A DNA stretch of 64,000 nucleotides, from positions 2,108,001 through 2,172,000 of the forward strand of contig NZ_SJPI01000001.1 in NCBI RefSeq assembly GCF_007859865.1, written 5' to 3'. The notes beneath the pieces were generated by a model. The model was not told where the DNA came from. It worked only from the letters and a program-made list of their open reading frames with translations, and did not search any database. The stretch is from Rubripirellula amarantea. GTDB taxonomy: Bacteria; Planctomycetota; Planctomycetia; Pirellulales; Pirellulaceae. Positions within the stretch are counted from its first letter, which is position 1. Each line of letters opens with the position of its first letter. Shown here piece after piece: positions 17,193 through 26,638 of this stretch. The position numbers and the translations under genes were made by a program.

Positions 17193-18580
17193 ACGGCGAT
17201 CTTGGCAAGGAAGATGCTTCCGCGGTAACGGTCCGCGCTGCCATGGGTGAGGTTTGGCGAATCGCCTTGCCGCTGATGGTTAGCACGGGAACATTTTCGC
17301 TCGTGTTGTTTGCCGACCGCACGTTTTTATTGAAGTACGACGGAGCGTCGATGAGCGCTTCGATGGCAGCCGGCAACCTGTTCTGGGTACTGATTTGTTT
17401 GCCCATGGGGATCGCGTCGATGACCGGCGCGATCATCAGTCAGTATGTTGGAGCAGGTCAGAAAGAAAAAATCGGGCGATTCTTATGGCAATCGATTTGG
17501 ATGTCGCTTGTTTTTGCTCCATGGTTCGCGTTGATCGCTTGGCAAGCGCCGTGGTTGTTCACCATCACTGGCCAACCGGATGCACTTGTTCCGCTGGGAG
17601 TCCTCTACCTTCGGATCTTGATGATTGGTGCAGTGGGTGGCGTCATGGAAACTGCACTGAGTGGTTTCTATAGCGGTACAGAACGGACACAGGTCATCAT
17701 GTGGGTGTCACTGGCTTCGGGGTTGCTAAATGTGGTGCTAGACATCGCGTTGATCTTCGGTGCAGGACCGTTTCCCGAAATGGGCATCGCCGGGGCCGCC
17801 ATAGCGAGCGTGATCTCGTTTTGGTTCAAAGCCGTTGTCTACGCTTGGTTGTTGATGAGACCGCACTTCGAGCAACAGTACCATTTTCGAAGGGGCTTCA
17901 GTTTTGACTTTCCGATGTGGTCCAACTTGCTGTTCTTCGGTTTCCCAACGGGGTTGATGTATGTGACTGAGTCGGGCGGGTTCACCGTCATGTTGCTGCG
18001 GATCGGGTCTTACGGAGACATTCCATTGCGGGCCACCACGATGGCGATCAACTTCAATATGATCGCTTTCATACCGTTGATTGGTGTGTCAATCGCAGCC
18101 AGTGTTCTGGTGGGAAAACACCTAACCGAAACGGGGCCGGTTCCAGCCGTTAAGAGCGTCTATGCCGCATTGGTAATTGGGCTGGCGTACAGCTTCGCGT
18201 GGATGATTGCGTATCTGACAGCGGGTGACTGGATGATGAGTCTCTATAAGTTCGACAACGTTGGTGAAGACTCGCTGGCCGCAATTGTCTTGGCGAAAGG
18301 TTTGCTCAGTTTTGTGGCATTTTATGTGGTGCTCGATGCGACTCAATTGATCTTGGCTGGTGCACTGCGGGGCGCCGGTGACACTTGGTATGTCTTGCTT
18401 GGTGGACTCGTCGCGTCCGGCACCGCGCTTGCGATTGGGTTTGCATTGGAACCCGAAACCGATGGTCTGCGATGGTGGTGGACGATCCTGGCAGGCTGGG
18501 TAACGCTCTTGGCCGTCGTGATGGGAATTCGCTTCGCCAGCGGCAAGTGGAAGTCAATGCGAATGGTCGAAGAAGCTTAG
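17189..18580 (+). CDS. MATE-family multidrug/Na+ antiporter
   Basis: The 463-residue membrane protein has about twelve helices arranged as two pseudo-repeats, normal for MATE exporters, which use Na+ or H+ gradients to expel cationic compounds. Characteristic blocks include RIALPLMVSTGTFSLVLFAD, ISQYVGAGQKEKIGRFLWQS and ALSGFYSGTERTQVIMWVS; the second half shows VLVGKHLTETGP and LAGALRGAGDTWYVLLGG. The frame is open upstream to 17006, but that part overlaps the rhomboid gene. ATG 17189 overlaps the rhomboid stop by 4 bp and gives a full-length protein. Confidence 0.9.
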   Translation: MNGDLGKEDASAVTVRAAMGEVWRIALPLMVSTGTFSLVLFADRTFLLKYDGASMSASMAAGNLFWVLICLPMGIASMTGAIISQYVGAGQKEKIGRFLWQSIWMSLVFAPWFALIAWQAPWLFTITGQPDALVPLGVLYLRILMIGAVGGVMETALSGFYSGTERTQVIMWVSLASGLLNVVLDIALIFGAGPFPEMGIAGAAIASVISFWFKAVVYAWLLMRPHFEQQYHFRRGFSFDFPMWSNLLFFGFPTGLMYVTESGGFTVMLLRIGSYGDIPLRATTMAINFNMIAFIPLIGVSIAASVLVGKHLTETGPVPAVKSVYAALVIGLAYSFAWMIAYLTAGDWMMSLYKFDNVGEDSLAAIVLAKGLLSFVAFYVVLDATQLILAGALRGAGDTWYVLLGGLVASGTALAIGFALEPETDGLRWWWTILAGWVTLLAVVMGIRFASGKWKSMRMVEEA

Positions 18581-18615
18581 GTGTTGCCGGTACACCGATT
18601 GCGATCATCCGCCGT

Positions 18616-18680
18616 CATCGACGGATTGGTCATCGACGGATTGGTCATCGATGGATTGGTCATCGATGGATTGGTCATCG
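18616..18680. repeat. 15-bp tandem repeat (4.3 copies) between convergent genes
   Basis: The unit catcgaYggattggt is repeated head to tail at 18616, 18631, 18646 and 18661, with a partial copy at 18676. The first two copies have C and the last two T at the variable position. The array fills most of the space between the MATE stop (18580) and the HtrA stop (18713). There is no spacer structure, so it is not a CRISPR. Confidence 0.9.
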
Positions 18681-18712
18681 CGTAACCGTTAGCCAACTTG
18701 TTTACCGAACCG

Positions 18713-20035
18713 CTACTTGAGGTCCGTCAACTTGACCTCGGTGCGATATCGTTTCCCGTCGCGATAGATAATCATCGACGTTGGCAAGTTAATCGGCGTT
18801 AAGCCAACGCGTGCAACGAGATGATCATCGCTGTCGACGGGCTTTCCATCGAACTCGACAATGATGTCACCACGCTGCAAATGTGCAGCTTCCGCGGGCG
18901 ATCCTGGGCGAACATTTTTGACCAATGCACCCGTACGTATGCCGGCTTCAACAAGCCGATAATCGGTCGCCGCTAGTTCAGCCGGCGTGAAGTCAGGATC
19001 GAGTGTCACGCCAAGATAACCGCGACGCAAATGGCCCTGCATTGTCAATTGGTCGGCCACCCGCATGGCCATATTAATTGGGATAGCGAAACCAATTCCT
19101 TCGCTACCGCCGCTGCTGCTGGCGATCGCGGTGTTGAGTCCGACGACTTCACCACGTAGGTTCAGCAGTGGTCCTCCGCTGTTTCCCGGATTGATGGCAG
19201 CATCGGTTTGGAAGAAATCCTGAAGGTCGATCTTTTGCTCGCCGAGCGATAGATCGCGCCGACCTTTCGCACTGAGGATCCCGAACGTGACCGAATGGCT
19301 CAGTCCAAATGGGCTTCCAATTGCGATCACGAAGTCGCCGATGCGAACCGATTCGCTATCGGCTAGCCTCGCCGCCGGCAGCAACGAATCATCAATCTTC
19401 ATTACCGCGACATCGGTGCTGGCGTCAGCCACTACCTTGCTCGGATAGAACTCGCTGCCTTCGCTGGTGCGCAACAGAATTTCTCGGGGACTTGCGCCCG
19501 CGATCACGTGGCGATTGGTGAGCACCCACTTGCTACCATCGGTTGCTTCAATAACGACGCCACTGCCGGCTTCGTCATAGGATTGTCGTGAGGCGCCTTT
19601 TTGCTCGGTCTTGTGCGCTTCGATGTGAATGACACTTGGTTTGACCAGTTGTGAAACACGGCGAACAAGTGAGCCAAGGCGGTCGAACGTTTCGAACTCT
19701 TCGGCGAGCTCGTTGAACAATCGCTCACGTTCAACGTTTATTTCACTTGTTTTAAATTGCCGAGGTTCAAGCGAAGGACGGCGAACGCTCACCGATTGAT
19801 TGTCGTTCCCATTGATCGCAGTGCCGCCTAGGTTGCTTGGCGAATGGTAGCGGTAGGGGATAGGGTCTTGAGCTGACACCAATCCTAGAGATGTCACCAG
19901 CCCAAGCGTTGCGGCAAAGAATGAGCGTTTCAAAGCGGCCAACTTGGATCGGCGACTAGCTGGCGAGCGATTAGATGCAGCGGCGATCTTATAGACGGGC
20001 GCGCAAGCCGATCGATGAGGGAAAGACGATTCCAT
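18713..20035 (-). CDS. HtrA/DegP-type periplasmic serine protease with one PDZ domain
   Basis: The 440-residue protein has a basic, hydrophobic export segment (about 31-55, SKLAALKRSFFAATLGLV), a trypsin-like domain with the triad H176 (LTNRHVIAG), D208 (ASTDVAV) and S286 (NPGNSGGPL), and a single C-terminal PDZ domain (about 330-430; RGYLGVTL, PGSPAEAAHLQRGDIIVEFDG). Such proteases degrade or refold damaged envelope proteins. Having one PDZ domain is DegS/HhoA-like rather than DegP-like. The frame is open to 20308, but the extra residues look non-coding, so I start at ATG 20035. Confidence 0.9.
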   Translation of the reverse strand: MESSFPHRSACAPVYKIAAASNRSPASRRSKLAALKRSFFAATLGLVTSLGLVSAQDPIPYRYHSPSNLGGTAINGNDNQSVSVRRPSLEPRQFKTSEINVERERLFNELAEEFETFDRLGSLVRRVSQLVKPSVIHIEAHKTEQKGASRQSYDEAGSGVVIEATDGSKWVLTNRHVIAGASPREILLRTSEGSEFYPSKVVADASTDVAVMKIDDSLLPAARLADSESVRIGDFVIAIGSPFGLSHSVTFGILSAKGRRDLSLGEQKIDLQDFFQTDAAINPGNSGGPLLNLRGEVVGLNTAIASSSGGSEGIGFAIPINMAMRVADQLTMQGHLRRGYLGVTLDPDFTPAELAATDYRLVEAGIRTGALVKNVRPGSPAEAAHLQRGDIIVEFDGKPVDSDDHLVARVGLTPINLPTSMIIYRDGKRYRTEVKLTDLK

Positions 20036-20304
20036 GGGCGGGCAACAGAATGAGAGAGAGACCAATGGGGGAGGTGGTGCAATGATACGCATCGACCATC
20101 TCAATAGGCCACCTTCTGTTTTGCTAGCTTTGCCATGCCTGACCCAGCCAGCTCGTAAAGGCCTGCCATTACACAAAACCAGTACGGACCCAAAAACTAG
20201 CAATGCCTGCACAGTGTTGATCACCCTCTCGATGGGACCTTGGCGAGTGCAAGTTGCAGTGAAGGATGTAAAGTTGCGGCCGAACAAGCAACGCCGAACA
20301 AGCA

Positions 20305-20352
20305 ACAAAAAAAGACCAGTGTTAAATCACATGGGGTGATTCAACACTGGTC
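20305..20352 (-). terminator. Rho-independent terminator of the DksA-like gene
   Basis: A 17-bp stem with one mismatch (20314-20330 with 20336-20352) and a 5-nt loop is followed, on the minus strand, by a run of eight T (20313-20306). It lies about 65 bp after the stop of the gene at 20417. Confidence 0.88.
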
Positions 20353-20416
20353 ATGAAGGCAAGGTGGTAGCAAGGACCGCATTTGCGGTGATCGATCCAC
20401 GCAGAGCAGAATGTGA

Positions 20417-20830
20417 CTAAACGGGATCGGCTTCCACGTTATCGAACACCCGGTTCCACATGACTGCACCACCTTTGGTGGTCATTCGCTCGGCTTTACG
20501 ACGGCAGTCAATACAATCCGTGGCGTAAGGGATGGCTCGGAGCCGAGTCAGCGGAATCGGCTTTTCGCATCCCTCACAGTTTCCGTAGCAGCCATTATCG
20601 AACCTTGCGATCGCGTCGTTGATGGCGGTGAGTTCGCGGCTTTCGGCCTCGATCAATTGACTATTGAGTTCGTCTTGTACCGTATCGGCGGCAGCATCGA
20701 GGATATCGCCGGTCCGTTCCTGATGTAATTCACGAAGCAGGCTGAGATCGCCCTCGAGCGCCCGATGAAGGGCGTCACGACGACGAATGAGTTGATCGCG
20801 AAGTTTCTTAATTGATTCTTTTCGGGACAT
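20417..20830 (-). CDS. DksA/TraR-family zinc-finger protein
   Basis: The 137-residue protein has a coiled-coil N-terminal half (1-75) and a C4 zinc finger C85-x2-C88-x17-C106-x2-C109, exactly the DksA spacing. Family members bind the secondary channel of RNA polymerase and modulate initiation, often with ppGpp, or act as general regulators. The coiled-coil tip where DksA has DxxDxA reads GDILDAAADT here, which keeps the acidic character. I chose ATG 20830, preceded by AAGGTGA; an open extension to 20899 lacks family sequence. It ends in a good terminator and appears monocistronic. Confidence 0.87.
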   Translation of the reverse strand: MSRKESIKKLRDQLIRRRDALHRALEGDLSLLRELHQERTGDILDAAADTVQDELNSQLIEAESRELTAINDAIARFDNGCYGNCEGCEKPIPLTRLRAIPYATDCIDCRRKAERMTTKGGAVMWNRVFDNVEADPV

Positions 20831-21485
20831 CGCATCACCTTGGTGTTTGAGAAGAAGGCCGCCGCGATAAAGGCTGGGGGGAATTTTGGTTGAAAACAAG
20901 TCTGCCTTCAGGCACTAACGGTGAATCCGTTGGAAACGCGTTAATGTCCTTCAGGTTGCCGATGGAGGGCCCTAGTGGATCCAAAATCGGAATTGAGGTC
21001 AGTCAAGGAGTGGTTTCGACCAAAATTGGTCACGTCGACTAATGATAGAGAGAATGGCTGGTTTGACAGGTTCAGTCTTAAGAATTTCGTCAACTTTTGG
21101 TCTTCCCCCCGTTTAGGAGTCCGATTGTGAAGGCATTTCCTCGTACGTCGCCCCATTTTTTTGCTGGCAGGGTCCCGCACGACATTTGGCCAAATCCTGG
21201 TCTGGAGCTGTTTGGGCAGGTGTACGTTTGATCTCATCCGGGCGTTGTTGCTTACCTAATCGGAGAACTTTGACTCACCGGCTAATTTGACTCACCGGAC
21301 GAAGCTGAATGACCGAATGAACAGAGACATGGGTACGTACGCCACTCACGGATGAGGTGTTTGCGTAGCCACCGAAGTCGCCACGGCGATATTTGGGTTG
21401 CTCTGGGGCAGTGGCGATCGTTAGCTACGGTGCAGAGCGAATCCCCCGTCCGAAGATGATTGTTTGACACAAAGGGACCAACGCG
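20831..21485. other. Long intergenic region without a supported gene
   Basis: About 655 bp lie between divergent genes (DksA-like on minus, FHA protein on plus). A 98-codon minus-strand frame (20941-21237) has no signal peptide, domain or ribosome site and uses codons unlike the neighbours. Both promoters must lie here. I see no tRNA, structured RNA or strong repeat. Confidence 0.4.
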
Positions 21486-24400
21486 GTGAGTACAGATCAA
21501 ACCAACGGATCTCTCCCGACCACAACGTCACCAGCCCTAGGCTTCGGCTCTCCGGCTGCGCCGCCCGCATCGGCTCTCCCGACTTCCGACAGGACGACAT
21601 CGGGTTTGTCATCGGAATCGAGACATTCAGCGGTGTCCGGCCCTCGCGTTGATGCGATTGAGTTTCGAGTATCGCGAGCCGGTTCTTCAATCCGGCGCCT
21701 GCGTTTGACTGGAAATCGATACACATTTGGTAGTGCCGAAGGCTGTTCGATTCGTCTGAACGATTCCGATCTGCGTCCGATGCACGCGGTTCTGATTCGC
21801 GAAGAAGCGAGAGTCGTCGTGCGCGCCTATTCCGTGCCCATTGAAGTCAACGGTGAAAGCACCACTGAATCATCATTGGTCGTTGGTGACCGATTACGTT
21901 TGGGCGAGTACGAATTCGAACTTATTAGCGTGCCGGTTCGGGACATGACTGCGGGGGAAGCATCCCGCCAAACATCGCGGCCAACTGACGAGTCACGTTT
22001 GGAAAACCGCCATTTCGACCAGCGATTCGCAAACACAAAGCCGCGTTTTTCTTCAGCAAAGTCCTTTGATTATCCCACCGATCCCTCATCGACTTCCGAG
22101 TTCGATGAAACAGCTTGGCGACAGCGACTTCGCCGGGAAATTGATCAGTGGCGAGCTAAGCACGTTGAGTGCGACGAACGCGAGCAACGGATCGACGAGC
22201 GTGAAGCTCATCTGCGAGGACGTGAGTCCGAGTTATGGTCTCGGGCGGAAAACTTATACCGACGCGAAGCTCAGTTGCAATCGCAGGAATCTGCGGTCTA
22301 TCAATTGCACGACGAATACGCGCAGCGCCAACAAGAACTGATGCGACTGCGCGACGAGGCTCGTTCGCAGCAAGAGAAATTCCGCAAACGCGAGAGCGAG
22401 TTCGCGAAGCAGGAATTTGAGTACCAACGACAACTCGAAAGTGCTGCGACTCAGCTCGCGCAATCGCATACCCAAGCGGAAGCCGCGACTGAGGCCGTTC
22501 GAAAGATTCGTCAGCAGTTTGATGCCCTGAACGAGCAGATCGAAGCTTTATCAATTCAGCAGAGTGAACTCAAGGATCACGAGAATCACCAACGAGAACA
22601 ACATCAACAACTTCGTCTTGAACTAGAGTCGCAACGCGACAACGCGATTGATGCCCAAGCCGAAAGCGAAGCCCGCCGTCGTGAGGCAGACGCGCGGGTA
22701 GAAGAAATGTCGGCCGAGCTAGAGATGCTTAAGCTGACGCAAGGCGAGCTCTCGGACGCTGAACGCGAAGAAATTGCCGTTCGCGAACGCACGATCGAAG
22801 AGCTGCGAGAGCAGATTCAAACGTTGCAATGCACGGTCGACAGTGCGGAATCAGAATCGTCTCGATTGCGAGCCAACTACCAAGAGGCATTGGAATCGGT
22901 TTCGCAATTGGAGTCCCTTGTCGCGCAAAGCAACGAACGTGGTGACCGTGACCGAGATGCCTGGGCGCTCGAAGCAGACAGCCTGCGAAGCGAAATCGAG
23001 CGGTTGTCGGATGACTTAAGTCGCACTAGCGAAGAGATTCGCGAATTGCGTGAAGCAAACCAGACGCTGACATCGCGTTTGGAAAAAGTGCAGCAGCAAC
23101 GAGACGACGCGGTCGAAGATCTGAAAACTCGTCCGTCGAAAGAACAACTAGACCTGTTGCAAGAAGAACTTGATGCCGCCCACGCGGCCGTCGAAGCGCT
23201 GCAACAAGAGTGGAAGGCACCCGACGCCGACCCAACCGACCAAGCAAGGTCATCGAGCGAGTGGACCGTAAGCCGATTCGCCGACGTCGATAACGACGAC
23301 CGGGACGATAGTTCAGAATCTGGTTCCCTCGCGATGTCGTCGTTTGCAGAAAGTCGTCTCGACAAGTATGCAGCCACCAACACCACGGAAATGGGAAACG
23401 AGGAAGCATCGGTTGCAGATGAGGCGGCCATGCCGAATTCAAGTTCCATGCTTGAATCGGATAACGAGGTCCTAGACGTTGCGGATTCTGAAAGTGAATC
23501 CAACAGTTTGGCAATCGTGGAGCCAGAGCAACCTTCCGAATCAACGTTACCGGATGCCGTTGATGAAGCGGCTGACGAAGACATGAACCCCTGGACGGAT
23601 ACTTCTAGCGAAGTCAATTCAGTATCGGAATCAGTCGAAGACGATGACGCGGTTTGGCCAACTTATGAAATCAGCCAGGTCGATGACGAGGTGGAAACAC
23701 CGGATTCGAGTGCTTCGCTCGAAAGCCCACCGTCCATTTGGAATCCTGAGCCATTGGAGACCGCTGGTGAACTCGCCAGCGATGAGGTCGTCAGTAACGA
23801 GCTAGCCAGCGACGAAGTAATTGGCAACGAGATAACCAGCGATGACGCAAATGGTTTCGAAGCATCAGGTTCTGCATTGGAAGATGCCTCGGAAGATGAA
23901 GTTCTGTCTTCTGAAGCAGTTGTATTCGATGGTCAGCCAATTGCCGAATTCCATCCAAGCGATGCCGATGTTAGCGACGCGGACGTTCCTGTTGGCGAGT
24001 CAAGCAGTCCTTGGGGCGACGCGGATCCATGGGCCGAGGAACCATCATCAGAAGAAATGTCCGTGCAGGTCGACGATGTCGCCGGCGACAGGGTGCAGTC
24101 GAGCGACAGCATGGTCTCAGGCGAGCAATCTTGGACAGGCGAGGCGGTTGGTCCAGAGCTGTCAGATGCTAATAACGCGGAAGCCGATTCCAGCATGCAT
24201 GATGAATCCGACGATTCATCCGAGCTGGCGGCCGGTTCACTCGCGAGCATGTTGATTGCGGATATCGAATCGGATCCGACTTCGGAAACAAATCACGAAA
24301 CAAACGAAGGCGAATCGTATTCAGGCATGCTTGGATCCGCGGATAGCGTCTCGGAAAACACACTAAGTGATGACGACGTTTCGAGCGAACAGGACATTGA

Positions 24401-25523
24401 GTCGTCATACATGGGCACTCAGGTTTGGCAAGAAGCGTCGCAAGAATTTGAAACACCGCTAGCCGATTCGAGTTCTAGCGAGGCATCCGATTCCGATAGT
24501 TCATCTTCTTTCAGTGCGGCGTCGATTGTGGAATCCGATGAAGATCGAGATTCATCGCAAACGTACGCTTGGGATCGTGAGCTCGAAGAGGAAAGCTCTA
24601 GCGAGGTCGTCGATCCGGGCAATCCGTGGGGGATGGCCTTTGATGAAGACGACGCAGAACAGCCATCGGTAGCGGTCGCTCCATCCACTGATGACGAACC
24701 CATCAGTTCAGTGGCGGACGCGATGGATGAAGTGGAAGCCACTTCGTTCATGTCGCAGGAGACAATGCACGATGTCGAAGAACAGTTTGCGCACGAATCC
24801 AACAGCGTAGATAGCAGCGTTAGCGAAGGCGAATTGCCAGAGCCAATGCAATCATCAGAGATGAATAACGTCGTCGACGCCAAGCCAAGCGAAGCAAGTT
24901 CGTCGTCAGCGGAAACAGTTGCCGCCGGCGATGTCGCTGATGATGACGATGATTCGATCGAAGCCTACATGAACCGTTTGCTTCGGCGGGTGCAGGGGAC
25001 ATCCAGCGACGACAAGTCGAAACCAGCCGAATCGCTATCACTATCGACAAACCCCGTCAGTCTGTCGGCTGAGTCGTCCGTGCCATCGGAGTCGCTTTCG
25101 GAATCGATTGCGATTCCCGAGCCGGTCGATCCAAATGCACCACTCGTTCCACGTTCTCATGCTCCAGAACGCAACAGTAATTTGTCGGCGATGCGTGACT
25201 TGGCCAACCAGTCCGCGCGAAGTGCTATCAGTCGCAGTGCTCGGATTCAGACTCGCAATATTCAGATTGCGGGAATCGTCAATTTCGCGGTCGCTGGAAT
25301 CGCAATGATCTTTGGGATCGGTGCGTTGGCAATGCTTTCGGGCAAATTGCCGTTGTTCATTCTGGTCATCGCAATTGTTGTGGCGGCAATTTCGATTCGT
25401 GACGGCTTGCGTAATTTATCGGAAGCTCGTCAGCGACTTTCGACCAGTAAGGCAGCGGTCGCAGACGAGGTCGCAGAAGGAGTCCAGGAGCATGAGGAAG
25501 CCGAGACGAAGCTGCCAGAGTGA
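21486..25523 (+). CDS. Giant FHA-domain, coiled-coil, acidic Ser-rich membrane protein
   Basis: The 1345-residue protein starts at a GTG. An FHA phosphothreonine-binding domain lies at about 55-150 (YTFGSAEGCSIRLNDSDLRP, MHAVLI, VNGEST). A long coiled coil with E/Q/R heptads runs from about 205 to 575. A very acidic Ser/Asp/Glu region with little predicted structure (about 590-1165) contains short local repeats such as ELASDEV. Two hydrophobic helices near the C-terminus (about 1259-1310; GIVNFAVAGIAMIFGIGALA, LFILVIAIVVAAISI) would anchor it in a membrane. An FHA head points to a Ser/Thr kinase partner, and the ECF-kinase operon lies 520 bp downstream. The size and layout suggest a cytoskeletal or scaffold role, but this is inference. 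It appears monocistronic. Confidence 0.75.
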   Translation: MSTDQTNGSLPTTTSPALGFGSPAAPPASALPTSDRTTSGLSSESRHSAVSGPRVDAIEFRVSRAGSSIRRLRLTGNRYTFGSAEGCSIRLNDSDLRPMHAVLIREEARVVVRAYSVPIEVNGESTTESSLVVGDRLRLGEYEFELISVPVRDMTAGEASRQTSRPTDESRLENRHFDQRFANTKPRFSSAKSFDYPTDPSSTSEFDETAWRQRLRREIDQWRAKHVECDEREQRIDEREAHLRGRESELWSRAENLYRREAQLQSQESAVYQLHDEYAQRQQELMRLRDEARSQQEKFRKRESEFAKQEFEYQRQLESAATQLAQSHTQAEAATEAVRKIRQQFDALNEQIEALSIQQSELKDHENHQREQHQQLRLELESQRDNAIDAQAESEARRREADARVEEMSAELEMLKLTQGELSDAEREEIAVRERTIEELREQIQTLQCTVDSAESESSRLRANYQEALESVSQLESLVAQSNERGDRDRDAWALEADSLRSEIERLSDDLSRTSEEIRELREANQTLTSRLEKVQQQRDDAVEDLKTRPSKEQLDLLQEELDAAHAAVEALQQEWKAPDADPTDQARSSSEWTVSRFADVDNDDRDDSSESGSLAMSSFAESRLDKYAATNTTEMGNEEASVADEAAMPNSSSMLESDNEVLDVADSESESNSLAIVEPEQPSESTLPDAVDEAADEDMNPWTDTSSEVNSVSESVEDDDAVWPTYEISQVDDEVETPDSSASLESPPSIWNPEPLETAGELASDEVVSNELASDEVIGNEITSDDANGFEASGSALEDASEDEVLSSEAVVFDGQPIAEFHPSDADVSDADVPVGESSSPWGDADPWAEEPSSEEMSVQVDDVAGDRVQSSDSMVSGEQSWTGEAVGPELSDANNAEADSSMHDESDDSSELAAGSLASMLIADIESDPTSETNHETNEGESYSGMLGSADSVSENTLSDDDVSSEQDIESSYMGTQVWQEASQEFETPLADSSSSEASDSDSSSSFSAASIVESDEDRDSSQTYAWDRELEEESSSEVVDPGNPWGMAFDEDDAEQPSVAVAPSTDDEPISSVADAMDEVEATSFMSQETMHDVEEQFAHESNSVDSSVSEGELPEPMQSSEMNNVVDAKPSEASSSSAETVAAGDVADDDDDSIEAYMNRLLRRVQGTSSDDKSKPAESLSLSTNPVSLSAESSVPSESLSESIAIPEPVDPNAPLVPRSHAPERNSNLSAMRDLANQSARSAISRSARIQTRNIQIAGIVNFAVAGIAMIFGIGALAMLSGKLPLFILVIAIVVAAISIRDGLRNLSEARQRLSTSKAAVADEVAEGVQEHEEAETKLPE

Positions 25524-26044
25524 TCTTGGGCTTGGCATGATGTAGTCGACAGCAAACTTGGGCTTGTCGTCGGTGCCCCGATGGCCTCGATGGCCGCCCC
25601 GATGGCTAAGGGCCATCGCTGGGGGCTTCGGGGGAATCGGACTAACCGAAACGAGACAGTCGTCTCCGATCGTGGCGGCGTCCGGGGCGTCTGGGGCAGC
25701 ACAATCAAGTCAGCATGATCTAAGCGACAGCCCCGCGGTTGTAAGGTTTAAGACCGCGTTTGTATCGCTCAAAATTTCATGCCGCCGTTTTGCTGGTTTA
25801 TTCGTCTGTTCGCTGCATCTTTCGCAGCGGGCGTGCATAATCATAGTTGTATGATTATGCCAAGAATAAGCTTTCTTTATAGATGCTTGTTCGACTGGTG
25901 ATGCAATCGTCGCCAATCGTTTCAGCAGGCCGTTTGATACGGTCGAGACGTCAGATCGGTGTATCGCTTTGGCGATAGCCCTTTCACTGAGTCCGCGACT
26001 TGGCGAGGCAATTGCGTCATTGACCCGTTTGCGGAAGTTAAATA
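25524..26044. promoter_or_regulatory. Intergenic region before the ECF sigma operon, with nested inverted repeats
   Basis: Three copies of cgatggc (25579-25585, 25588-25594, 25600-25606) precede one gccatcg (25612-25618), so any of the three can form a 7-bp stem with the last. A separate perfect 10-bp hairpin (gcataatcat 25835-25844 / atgattatgc 25851-25860, 6-nt loop) lies about 185 bp before the sigma start. No supported gene is present; the 120-codon minus-strand frame at 25710-26072 overlaps the sigma start and has no recognisable features. Confidence 0.35.
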
Positions 26045-26638
26045 GTGACTGCCCCCTCATCCTCTGATTCATCGGACCGCTCCGGAACTTCCCAAGGTCC
26101 CTTCCCGCTGGACGCAGTATGGCATCAGTTCGGGGATCAATTCCGTCGGCGTGCGCGAACGCGTTTGCGGCAGTACGGGTTAACGGGACAGGCCGAGTCC
26201 ATGGATATATGCAACGATGTGATGGCTGATTTGGCTCGCCAACGTCGCGAAACCTCCGTAACCCCTGACGAAGTTCTCGCCTACATCATGCGTGCGATTG
26301 ACAATCAAGTTCTCGATACGTTTCGAACACTCGCTCGCCATTGTCGCGACTTTCGCCGCACCGAAGGCACCCCTGTTGAAGAAATGACGATGGCAACTGC
26401 GGCGACTACGCCTAGCCAAATCGTGCTCCGACGAGAGGTGATTGCGAAGATTCGTTCTCTGCTGAATGAAGATGATGCCAAAGCGGTGGACATGATGCTC
26501 GAGAATCGAGACTGGAAAGAGATAGGCGAAATGTTGGGCGTGCGACCCGACACTGCTCGAATGCGGGTGCGTCGCGCGATTGACAAGGTACGCGGCGAAA
26601 TCGGTGCCTCTCATCACGGCGGAGGTGAAGATGCGTGA
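26045..26638 (+). CDS. ECF-type sigma factor of the planctomycete kinase-linked group
   Basis: The 197-residue protein has a sigma-2-like domain (about 25-110; QFRRRARTRLRQYGL, DICNDVMADLARQRRE, YIMRAIDNQVLDTFRTLARH) and a sigma-4 helix-turn-helix (about 140-190; DWKEIGEMLGVRPDTARMRV, RRAIDKVRGEI). Planctomycetes have many ECF sigma factors encoded beside Ser/Thr kinases, which probably replace anti-sigma factors as signal input. It is followed, with an 8-bp overlap, by a kinase-like gene and then a full kinase, so the three form one operon. It starts at GTG 26045. No anti-sigma factor is present. Confidence 0.82.
   Translation: MTAPSSSDSSDRSGTSQGPFPLDAVWHQFGDQFRRRARTRLRQYGLTGQAESMDICNDVMADLARQRRETSVTPDEVLAYIMRAIDNQVLDTFRTLARHCRDFRRTEGTPVEEMTMATAATTPSQIVLRREVIAKIRSLLNEDDAKAVDMMLENRDWKEIGEMLGVRPDTARMRVRRAIDKVRGEIGASHHGGGEDA
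26621..26628 (+). promoter_or_regulatory. Strong Shine-Dalgarno for the pseudokinase gene
   Basis: GGAGGTGA lies 2 bp before ATG 26631, inside the end of the sigma gene. It is the best ribosome site in the operon. It excludes the longer open frame reaching back to 26580. Confidence 0.75.

Noticed and set aside
18616-18680. Possible CRISPR array
   Set aside because: Repeats are contiguous with no spacers, and no cas genes are present.
20941-21237. 98-codon minus-strand frame in the long intergenic region
   Set aside because: No domain, signal or ribosome site; composition differs from neighbouring genes.
22877-23617. 246-codon minus-strand frame inside the FHA gene
   Set aside because: Ser/Ala-rich shadow of the acidic and coiled-coil codons of the plus-strand gene.
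25710-26072. 120-codon minus-strand frame before the ECF sigma gene
   Set aside because: It overlaps the sigma start and the hairpin region and shows no recognisable features.
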